Source of the DNA: Pascua guehoae
Lineage: Eukaryota > Basidiomycota > Tremellomycetes > Trichosporonales > Trichosporonaceae
Direction: 5' to 3'
Length of the DNA: 24,739 nucleotides
Assembly: GCA_001600415.1 (NCBI GenBank)
Contig: BCJX01000009.1
Location: 800,541 to 825,279 of the forward strand
Part shown: piece by piece, positions 9,855 to 18,776 of the stretch
Position numbering within the stretch: the first letter of the stretch is position 1
How the letters are laid out: each line of letters starts with the position of its first letter
The notes under the pieces: generated by a model
Databases searched by the model: none
The model's input: only the letters and a program-made list of their open reading frames with translations
What the model was told of the DNA's origin: nothing
Program-made: the position numbers and the translations under genes

Positions 9855-12260
9855 ATGAGCACGCCGCAATCTATCGGTGATGCGATGCGGGAAATCTCAA
9901 TCCCGCGCGCCACGATGCCCAAGGAGCTCCGGGGGCTGTGCGCACCGATTCTCCAGCGCGCCATCGAGATCCGCGTTAGCACGCCGGTCGTTGCATACTG
10001 GTGTGAGTAGGTGGTGTGGCGTGAGTGGCAATGCCGAGCCCTGCGATGGCGAGAGCGGTGGCGCGCCTGTGGCACAGCGTGACATGGGCACGGGCAGCGA
10101 ACGAGCCCACAAGGACATGGGCCGGTGTGGCCATGGTGTTAGCTGGGCCTTGTTTCTCCAGTGCACCCCTGCGAGTGTTATTAAATCGCCGTCACGCTTT
10201 CGTGCACATACCAGGCATTTTGCGCGCTCCTGCCGCTGCCGAGACACCACCAAGAAATATGCTGATCCCCACCCAGGCTGTTTCGCCGCTGCACAGAGGG
10301 CAATGGCGTTCAAGGGCCCCGTTCCTGGAAAGAACCAGTGGCTCCTGTCGCTTGTTGAGGTACTTGAAGAGGTGAGCTTCTGCATGCGGTGCGATGAAGG
10401 GACCGAGAGTTTGAGGACGCGGATAGGAGTAACCGGCCTCTATCAAGACGACACGAGGCTTGACGACATCTTGAATCGTGGAGTACGATCTTGGCCAGTT
10501 TTGCTCCTCAGTGGCCGACTCGGCAGTGCCAACTTGCACTCTCCAGAGTGTCCTCAGATGTGGTCCTCGGCCCCTGTCGGCAATTCTTTCACCGCCCAGT
10601 GTTTCACCCACCATGATGTTTTTATTCTAACCAAGCCCACAGATGAAGAAGATTCTTGGTCAGGACGAGCGCGTCAACAATGAAGCCGCGGGCAGTGCCT
10701 ATGTTGAAAGCTTTGCCATTCTCATGTTTGCGACTGCGGACCGTATGGACCGTGCCGGAAAGACCGACATGTGAGTGCTGATTACGGCCCTCGGCCCAGC
10801 CTTGTTGGCGAGTGCAAAGCGCAAAGAGCACGCTCACACTCGCCACCCTCGTAATTTCCACTGACACACTCAGCAAAACCGCGCAACAATATGCTATCGC
10901 ACAGCAGTTCTTTGAAGTGCTTAACTGCTTTGATGTCCCGATGAGCGAGAATGTGAGCACTATACACGAGGCTGGACCGAGTGCTGACTCTACAAGGCAA
11001 AGGAAAAGCTGAGCTATGCGCGGTGGAAGATTCGGGACATTGGGGCTGCGATTCGTGAGGGGCGTACGCCTGTGTCTGGTCCCCGTGAGTGTTCTGTGCT
11101 GGTGCCTGTGGTGCTGGCATTCAATGGTTTGGCAGCAAAGGGAGTCATGAAGCTGCTTGTTTTGTGGCACCTTGACACAGGGCAGCAGCCTGCCACTTAT
11201 TCTGCTCCCAATTAGTCCATCTGGGACAGGGCCATGTGCCAACCGTGTTCTTGCCCGGCTTCTCTTCTTGTGCACTTGCTTACGGCAGCCATCCCCGAGA
11301 CGGATGACGACCTCCTGGCGTCGCTTGGTGGAGTTGGCTCTCCCTCGGCCAAGCAAGCTCGTAGCCCCGGTACTGGCTCGCCGCGCCGCACCTCGGCCGA
11401 GCACGAGCGGCGCGGCTCGTCATCGTCGCTCAAGCGCCCCAACGTCCCGCCGCCGATCACAATTGACGACTTGGACGGGGACGAGGACGAGCACCAGGCG
11501 CCGCGCCGCACCGTGTCCGAGACGTGGTCGACCATGGCCACGCCGGGCGTGGACGACAGCGAGCCTCGCCTCCCGAGCCCACCGGGCGCGTCGGCGACGG
11601 ACCTCGCGCGCGTCCTGTCAGGCGACTCGGGCAAGTCTGCCGGCTCTGGGTCTTCCGGACACACGGCCACTGGCCCCAGCCCCACAGACAAGCCCGACAA
11701 GAGCGTCCGGTTCATGGGACCCGACGGCGCGCCCCTCTCGCCCGCCCAGACAATGTCGACCGTCGCCGTCTTTGACGAGACGCTCGTGCCCCTCCCCTCG
11801 CCCGAGTCCGCGTACCAGGCTCTCCCCCCGCCACTCGTACCGACCCACCCGCCTCGCAACCTCTCCCCCACAAAGCCGGCATCACCGCCCAAGCCCTCGC
11901 CACCCAAGCCCAGGGCGCCCACTCTTCCACCCCCGCCTCCTCCTTCCCTCGCGTCCACCGCACCCTCGACCGCCGTCCCGCCCCCTCCCCCGCCANNNNN
12001 NNNNNNNNNNNNNNNNNNNNNNNNNNNNNNNNNNNNNNNNNNNNCCCCCTCCATCCCTCGCGTCCACCTCCCGCTCGTACGCCGTGCCCCCACCCCCGCC
12101 GCCATCGGCCGTTTCCGCCCCTGCGCCACCAAAGGTGTTCAACTGGCGTGACAGGGATCAGGTGAAGAAGCACGCAAAGTTTGCCATTTCCGCCCTCGAG
12201 TTTGACGACTATGACGAGGCAAAGAGCCAGCTCCTCCGGGCGCTCGCGTATTTCGACTAG
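9855..12260 (+). CDS. VTA1: Vta1/LIP5, Vps4-activating ESCRT cofactor (contains assembly gap)
   Basis: Cytosolic cofactor that binds ESCRT-III subunits, notably Vps60, and stimulates the Vps4 ATPase on endosomes. Exons: 9855-10002, 10277-10371, 10643-10770, 10874-10952, 10997-11084 and 11289-12260. The N-terminal MIT pair is visible as STPVVAYWC (human DPVVAYYC), then QRAMAFKG, AYVESFAILMFATADRMDRAGK, QQFFEVLNCF and KLSYARWKIRDIGAAIREG (human KYARWKATYI). A long Pro/Ser-rich linker with an acidic segment follows. The C-terminal VSL-type domain ends the protein: VKKHAKFAISALEFDDYDEA, QLLRALAYFD. The 49-N gap falls in the linker. The frame before the gap and the frame after it do not agree with a 49-base spacing, so this is assembly uncertainty rather than a demonstrated frameshift. 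The start ATG lies shortly before the first conserved helix. Confidence 0.88.
11932..12102 (+). repeat. Proline-rich tandem repeat flanking the gap
   Basis: The words tccctcgcgtccacc and gccgt(c/g)cc(g/c)cc(c/a)cc occur in the same order on each side of the Ns. They encode PPPPPSLASTAPSTAVPPP before the gap and PPPSLASTSRSYAVPPPPPP after it. The unit is roughly 60 bp, and more copies may be hidden in the gap. Confidence 0.8.
11996..12044. other. 49-N assembly gap in the VTA1 linker
   Basis: Unresolved bases lie between two copies of a proline-rich coding unit (SLAST...AVPPPPP on both sides). Codons before the gap and codons after it are in different window frames. Confidence 0.98.
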
Positions 12261-12660
12261 ACATGGATACGAGACGTGATCATGGATTGGGAATAGAGAT
12301 TGTGAAGGACACGATGGAATATGCTGCCAAGATGACAAGGGCTGTCACGTTTAGAATCAAGAGCTGCGACGTTTGAATGTGCAAAGAGGACAAGAGGAGA
12401 GGATGTGTGGCTGGAACTCTGTTCATTGGATTCTACGCCACTGCCGTCCACCATAGACTCGAGGTTATGCCATGCATGATGCGACTACAGTACTGCAGTA
12501 GCAGTAGACACACGCGCTGCGCGGGCGCTTTGGTGTTGCAGTTGGTGGGATTGGCGCCCACATGGCTTGCAGTGCAACCCCAGCGCTCGACTAGCAATTT
12601 TTTCCAGTTGCCCACGCCCCAACGGACGCGGCACTGAGGCTTTTCGCGGGCGGCGTCGTC
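12261..12660. other. Convergent 3' region, no gene seen
   Basis: 400 bp lie between the VTA1 stop and the stop of the minus-strand GPI-protein gene. It should hold the two 3' UTRs. No conserved reading frame or RNA gene was recognised. Confidence 0.6.
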
Positions 12661-13541
12661 CTAGAGAGCCATGGCGAGGGCGGCGACGACGGCGAGCAGC
12701 GCCACGGTGGGACCCACGAGCTGGGCGCCCGACGACGGCTCGGGCGTTGTGGACGGGCTGGCCGAGGACGTCGCGGGGCTGGCCGAGGACGTTGTCGACG
12801 GGCTCGCCGAGGAGGGCGTCGAGGGGCTGGCCGAGGCGGTGGTCGAGGGGCTGGCCGAGGCGGTCGTCAAAGGGCTGGCCGAGGCCGACGACGTGGTCGG
12901 CTGCACTTCCACGACCGTGATCACCGGAGGAGGAGACGCCGTGCTCGTGCCCGAGCCCGTGAGCAGACTGGCGGGCGCGGTGAGCTCCAAGGCGCCCGCC
13001 GGCGGAGCGTCGCAACCGGCATATGTCATCCACCGCGCAAGGTTGTCCTTTGCATAGCCAAGGTTGTCCGCGACAGAGCTGAGCTCGCTCGCCCACTCGA
13101 CGATCTTGCAGTTCTGGCAGATGATGATCTCGTTGTAGTTTTCCGTCTGGGGGTTAGTTGGCGGCTGGGGTACAGTATCCTCCCCTTGCACCCATGCAAC
13201 CCTTGCACCCAAACGTCCACCACGCCACGCCACGCACGCAAAACCAACAAACCTCGGCCTCACCGAACTCACCTCGCACCAGAATTTACAATGATAAGGA
13301 GTTCCGGACTCCTCCCTGCACTTTATCCCCAAGCGGACATACTGCGTGCACTCCTGGCATGCTTCGTCACTCCGCATGGTATAAAGGGACGATGTCGTGG
13401 CCGTGGGCGGCACACCACCGCTCTCGGAGTCCTGCGCACGCGCGGTCGCCGAGGCGAGGAGCGTGGCTGTGGCGTGAGTTTATGCTGGCCAAGAGAAACA
13501 AAGAGAAGCCCACCGAGCAAGGCAGAGACGAGGAAGCGCAT
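12661..13541 (-). CDS. Secreted eight-cysteine protein, probably GPI-anchored
   Basis: Exons 13541-13514, 13466-13273 and 13146-12661; 235 aa. Splicing a 47-bp intron inside the signal peptide gives MRFLVSALLATLLASATARA, with likely cleavage before QDSE. The mature N-terminal half has eight cysteines in the order C-x2-C-x9-C-x9-C-x3-C-x10-C-x2-C-x31-C (from DEACQEC to TYAGC). About 80 residues of Ser/Ala/Pro/Thr repeats (SASPST variants) follow, as in O-glycosylated cell-wall stalks. The end, SSGAQ plus a hydrophobic LVGPTVALLAVVAALAMAL, is a typical GPI-attachment signal. I do not recognise the family. Eight cysteines recall CFEM domains, but the spacing differs, so a CFEM call is not supported. 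A cell-wall or plasma-membrane location is inferred from the signals alone. Confidence 0.8.
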
Positions 13542-14166
13542 GTTTGGTATTTTATTTGGCGAGTGGGCGAGCGAGGATGTCGTGTTGGACAATGGCAGGA
13601 ATGGCTCTACCCCAGCCGTGTTTTAAGTAGGTGACGAGGTGGTGGTGCACGGTGCGCACATTGCGCCTCGTGCGTGCTTGGGAGGATCTGCCAAGACATT
13701 TGCGGGGTCGGGTCCTTGTCGGGGTGACCCAGCGCGCGCGGCGAGGACAGAGCGCGGGCTTGGCGCACCGCTGCACTGAGAATGCGGTGCGGTGCGGTGC
13801 GCATGGTGCAGCCTCAGTCACACAGGTCCGTCAACAGGTGGCATGCTGCTGCTGCACGCACAGGGATGCCGCAGCTGTTGCGCAGCAGCGAGGCCCAACG
13901 ACTGTACATGTCTAGGCAGCAGCGAGGTCCAACGACTGTACATGTCTAGGCCCGACTCCAAGTGATCCACAGCTCACTGCTCGGGCAGCCTCTGGCAAGT
14001 CAGGCCTGAGCGGGGGCCTGTTATCGCGCCGAGGGCCTCGACCATGGACGCCACTTGTCTACTGTACAGGACACTAATCAAGTGGACCCTTTTGCGAACC
14101 GTTGCATGTACAGCTTGTAGGATTGTAGGATGTAGGATAGGACAACTGCCTTCTACTACTGTGCTA
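13542..14166. promoter_or_regulatory. Promoter of the GPI-protein gene and NTO1 3' flank
   Basis: 625 bp between the GPI-protein start and the NTO1 stop, both on the minus strand, so the genes lie in tandem. It holds a 34-bp direct duplication. No additional gene was recognised. Confidence 0.55.
13883..13950. repeat. 34-bp tandem duplication
   Basis: Two adjacent 34-bp copies (13883-13916 and 13917-13950) begin cagcagcgagg and end gtacatgtctagg, with a single C/T difference. Each carries the near-palindrome tgtacatgt. It lies upstream of the GPI-protein gene. Confidence 0.95.
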
Positions 14167-17100
14167 CTACTTCTTCTCGGCGTCAACGGCCGCCTTTGCC
14201 TCACTGCCCGTCAGCACTGCTCCGCACCCGTCTCACAGCACTCACGTAAACGCCTTGCGACACGACGCGCGGACATGGCTCGACTTGAAGCCCTTGTTGC
14301 GGCCACGCTCCTTGCCGGCGAGGTACATCTTGTCCACGGCTGGGGGTTAGTGGTGACCTCGAAGGGTGCTAGCCGGAACCATAGCTCGAGAGAGACAGCA
14401 GCGCGTCGACTCTATGGACGCAACCATGCACATGTTTCACGCTCGCCTCGCTCGCTTCGCGTACTCACCGTCATCCACGCCAAGCCGGTCAAGCTTGTCG
14501 TGTTGCACCCACGCATAGCTCCGCTGCTTATCGTAGAACCGCACGAGCCACGCGCGCTCGCGCGCATTCGCCTCTTCCTCCATGTCCAGCGCCGCCTGGG
14601 GCACCGTGTCCCACCGCCCGACGTGGTCGACGACAATGCCTGGAAAATAGGGGTATGACGGCACTTTGGCCCACACTGAGGCGTCAGCAAGCAAACCTCA
14701 CATGCCAACGCACCTTTAGAGTCTGCGGGAAAGTCGTCAGATGGGTCTGGCACGCGGGGCTCGCGAGCACGACGTTCCCGGCGTTCGCGCTCCTCGGCCT
14801 CGGTCTCGCCCACCGCGGCTTCGACACCTCGGGCACCCTCCTCCTCCTCATCTTCTGCGTGTTCGCCCACTTGGGGAGGCGGTGACAGGCTCGATCGCAA
14901 CGGCGCTTCCTCTGGTGGTGGCGTCAGGTCGTCGTCGTCTTCGGATCGTGTCTTCTTCGTCGGCCGCGGCGTCTCCTCGTCGCGGCTCCGCTTGCGCGTC
15001 GGTGTTGGGATGGGTGTCAAGTCTTCGTCGTCGTCGGAAACGGCACGTGCTTTGCCTTTTCTATCTCGTGAAGGGGTTTGAGGAACCACGGGCGTCGTGG
15101 CCTTTCGATCTCGTTCGGCCGCTTCAGGAGCAGCACTTGCTGCTATCCCACTTGGACCTCCCTCTTCTGGCTCCTCCTCTGATAACGCACTCTCCTCGCC
15201 CTCATCCAACGGCTTCCCTTTACCCTTGTCGGCCTCTTCCTCCTGTGGCTCAGCGGCCTCGGATGGCCTCCCTGTCGACTCAGTCTTCTCAGTCCGTTCC
15301 TCCGTGGTCGTCTTCTCGATCGACGCGTCCCGCTCCACCTTCATTGCTGTCTCCACGCTCTCCTGCCTCCCTTCCTTGGGCCTCTCTCGCTTTCGCTTCT
15401 TTAGTGGAGGCGGTGGTGGCTGGGCACGGCGACGCTTAGCGCCCTCAGGCAGGATCCAACCGACATTGAAGCGCTTGTACTCGTCCGACGTGTCGATATT
15501 ATCCGCGACGAGATCGAGCTTGCGCTCCAACTCACGCCGCTCACGTTCACTGAGTACAGGCACAGACAGGACGCCGAGAACCCCTGGCTCATGCCGCGTT
15601 AGTGGTTTGATGGTACCCGGCGACGATGCGTCTGTGGGGTCAGACGGGCCGGCATCGTCACCCGCGTCGATGTCTTTGTCTGGCGGTGGCGGAGTTTGCG
15701 GCTGAGCTCGTCCTTGTGTCCGCGTCTCACGCCGCGTACTCCTCTTCCGGCTCGATTCGGGAAGTGGCGGTGGTGGGGACGACACAGCCTCGATACCGAG
15801 TTCGGCTGCAGCGGCACTGGCTGCTGCCTTTGCCTTCCGCGTGTAACCGCCCATGCTCTGCCGCTCCTTGTAGGCTTGTTCGCGCTCTTCCCATCGCTGT
15901 TTTCGCTCGGCCGCATTGAGCGACCTGCGCGACCTCTTTGGCGGCTGCGGTGGTGGCGGAGGTGTTGGTGATTTGGGCCGCTCCACCTCAAACGTAAATA
16001 TTGACGCTAACAGATCTCGCCCACGATCGACCGGATCTGGCGCCAGAAGCGTTTGTAGACGTAGAAGCGACGGTTCGAGATCACCCACAGTACCAGGCGG
16101 TGGATCAATAAACTCGTCGCCGCCCTGGACCGTAGGCATGAGGGCCGCTAAGGGAGGAAGCGCGTCCAACTCGTCCAACAAAGGCCGCACATTCTTCTTC
16201 AGCCGTCCTGCTGTGCGGTGGAAAGGCGAGTCCGACTTGTTGTACAGCATGGCATTGTCCAACGTGAGCATAATGTCTCGCTGGGTTGTCAGCTTGGCAA
16301 GGGCACAACCAGCTGTACAGACCTTGAACTCTTCGACGTTGGAGTACACAACCCGCCTGAGCTTGTCATCAATCTCCGACCAGCACATGGGCTCCTTGAC
16401 CACGTCGAGGTAGTCGGTGATCTCTGCCGGGTTCACAGGGTTGAGAAACAGTTCTCCTCGATCCATTCTGGGGTCAGCCACGGCGGCCGCAACTGTACTC
16501 ACGCGACGACCTTTTCCAGTGTCGTGTACAGTACCGCATACTGTGGAAAGATAAAGTTGTCGACAACCTCCTTGATAACCTGCGCTTGGCGGAGCTTTTC
16601 CTTTTCGCGCTTGCGCACCAGCTCAGCGAGGAGGCGAACCTTTTCAAGGTCGTTGCGAACGGCCACGAGGTATTCGAGCTTCTTGGCCTTTTCAGCCTCA
16701 GTCTGTTCTCCGGACCCGCCTGTCGCTGTCCATGGCTTCTTTGTCAGCGTCTGGTGATTGTAGGTGGTGCGTACCTCTAGGTGAAGGCGTTTCAGCAGTG
16801 GCGCGCCTCGTCGGGCTTCGCGCTTTAGACTCCAATATCGGCACATGCGCTCAATGAACGGCTGTCGCTTGCGGATCGACACCTTGGCAACATAGTCTAG
16901 CAGGCGGTTGACAATCATGCGGGGGACAATAGGCGGACCGGGACGGTACGACTTGGCGTGCGCGCGCGCCGTCTTGGTAGTGACAGGTGCAGGCGCAGGA
17001 GCCCTGGTGGTCGTAGAATCCTTGCGTGGACGTTTCGCCTTTGGTGGGGGAGTATCGTCCTCTGAATCGTAGTAGTCATCATCTTCCTCGTCCTCGTCCT

Positions 17101-18314
17101 CGAGCTTGCCCTCGCGCCAGCCTGCCTGAGGGGTAAGCTTGTGATGGACGCTGCCCAGCTTACAGGAAGGTGCTTCTCACAGTACGCTTTCATCTGGCCG
17201 TCCGCGCCCATGAGTTTCATGCTCATGAGCAGACCAGTCTGACGCGCACACGTGACGTGAAAGGCCGTAAAGCAGCTCTTGTTCTCGCATTGGATACACG
17301 CGCCGACGCGTTCCTTGCAGAGCGAGCACACCAGCTTCCACCGGTTCTTTGGCACGTTCTCGACGCCCTCAACCGGCTCCATGTAGATTGCGTTGCCGAC
17401 GCCGAGCTCGGGAATCCAGATTGCGCAGAGCAGGTGGGCCCAGTGGCCGGTCGTGGTCTGCTTGAATGCACCGCCCTCGTTTGGGCAGAAGAGGCAGGAC
17501 TGATGTCAGTCAAGTGCCGCGGTGGAGGGAAACTCACGACTGGGTTCTCTGGGGAAACGGTGCACTTGCGGCACAGCCACTGGCCTTCGGGAATGTAGGG
17601 CACACCGTAGCAGTCCTGATGGACGGCAAGGTTGCACCCGTCGCAGAACACGATCGCGTTGGCGTTCTCGCCCTCGCCGTCGTCGCAGATCGCGCACTTT
17701 GAGTCCTCGACTGGGAGGTGGGATGCTGGTTGTGGAATGCGTTTGATCTGAAGTGAGTACGCGCCCCGGAGCATGGTGACTCACGAGGCTGAACCATTCC
17801 TTCTCCAGTTTGTCCATGAGGATCTCAAACACTTCGTATGAGACGGGGCCGGACTGTTCCTTCGTCCGCTCGGCATTGACGGCGTCGAGCCACTCCTGGT
17901 CTGCTGGGTGAGGATTTGGACGTAAGCTTTCACCCACCTTGCTCGTCCATGTCATACTCGACCTGCACCGCAAGCTCAGACTCGATAGGTTCTGTCCGTC
18001 AGCAGCGTTCTCTCACAGGCACGAGAACGCGTACCAATGTATCGAATGTAATGTTCTGGACGCTCAAAGTCGGAGAAGTCATTATCTGCACAGTCAGCAG
18101 CTCCCACGACTGCAATGGGGGAACGCCGTTGCACGCACAGCCGTATGATCGCGCTTGCTCCTGAAGTCTGTTAGCCAAGCTCAAATATCAAGGCATCATA
18201 GCTCACCGAGTGCACACCGGCTGGAATGAGGAGGTCTGGTTCATTGGTGATGACCCGGAACGAGACGACGGGGATCTCATAGGCCTTGTCGGCCGGTAGT
18301 GGTTGATCAGCCAT
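14167..18314 (-). CDS. NTO1: NTO1/BRPF-type PHD-ePHD-bromodomain-PWWP scaffold
   Basis: Chromatin-reader subunit of a MYST histone acetyltransferase complex (NuA3/Mst2 or BRPF type), nuclear. Fourteen exons: 18314-18207, 18160-18139, 18085-18035, 17991-17938, 17900-17785, 17747-17538, 17499-17164, 17125-16775, 16735-16503, 16467-16323, 16280-14714, 14675-14469, 14339-14246, 14203-14167; about 1176 aa. Order: an enhancer-of-polycomb-like segment ([20 protein letters not shown]...WFSLIKRIP); a C4HC3 PHD finger, residues 135-179 (CAIC...FCDGC...HQDCYG...CRKC); a zinc knuckle plus extended PHD, about 189-297 (CLFC...CSLC...HVTCARQ...YCEKH); a bromodomain, about 440-570, with the acetyl-lysine asparagine N556 in MLYN; a 500-residue charged, Pro-rich linker; and a PWWP domain from about 1065 ([17 protein letters not shown]...LVRFYD). 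The 22-nt second exon is required to give SYGYNDF. The exon 9 acceptor could be 3 nt upstream. Confidence 0.9.
16281..16322 (-). other. 42-bp in-frame intron inside the NTO1 bromodomain
   Basis: Donor GTCTGT, branch CTGAC and acceptor CAG. The length is a multiple of three and there is no stop. Removal joins EEFK to [14 protein letters not shown], the normal bromodomain order; retention would insert 14 residues. Confidence 0.75.
16736..16774 (-). other. 36- or 39-bp in-frame intron in NTO1
   Basis: It starts GTACGC and ends at either of two adjacent AAG acceptors after CTGAC. It has no stop in frame. Splicing gives RLHLE followed by PWTA or KPWTA; retention adds 12-13 residues. Confidence 0.65.
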
Positions 18315-18776
18315 GCCGGTGTCCCCACTGCAGGCGCAGTGGAGCACTGGTCGTGTCTTGAAGGGGTGAAAAGGTGAGACGACGGTGTGGGTATATGTAG
18401 ACGGCGATGGAGCGATGGAGGTAATGTAGGAACGTTGTTGCCGCTGATGACGATCGCGTCGTGAATGTATCTCTGTGTTTCCGGCGCGTCGGTCGCCGCT
18501 CACAGGGTCTGGGGGCTTGTTTGGCTATTTGCCTCCGGGTAAAACCACGTGGCAAACTTGGCTGGGTCAATGGGCCTGACGCGTTTTGCTTCCGCCCTCC
18601 ACCATGATGATCACTTGTTGTGTCCGTCATAACACACGGGGAGGCAGGCACAGCCGTCTCCAGCAGGTGGGCTGACTGACGACTGTCAACACAGCAGATA
18701 CATACCCACCGCATCATCACCCCATCTGCTCAACACATTCCACTCTTCACGTCATACAAAACACCTGGCACTATCA
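18315..18776. promoter_or_regulatory. Divergent promoter NTO1/Rtc4-like gene
   Basis: 462 bp lie between the head-to-head start codons. A TATA-like tatatgt occurs near 18392-18398, about 80 bp upstream of the NTO1 ATG on the minus strand. Function is not shown. Confidence 0.5.

Noticed and set aside
12567..13057. Plus-strand frames with GLAEDV/GWPR repeats
   Set aside because: Antisense to the SASPST repeats of the GPI-anchored protein.
12661..13541. CFEM domain for the eight-cysteine secreted protein
   Set aside because: Cysteine number fits but the spacing does not match the CFEM pattern.
13700..13950. Possible CRISPR-like or transposon-end repeats
   Set aside because: Only a single 34-bp tandem duplication is present; there are no spacers, inverted termini, target-site duplications or transposase.
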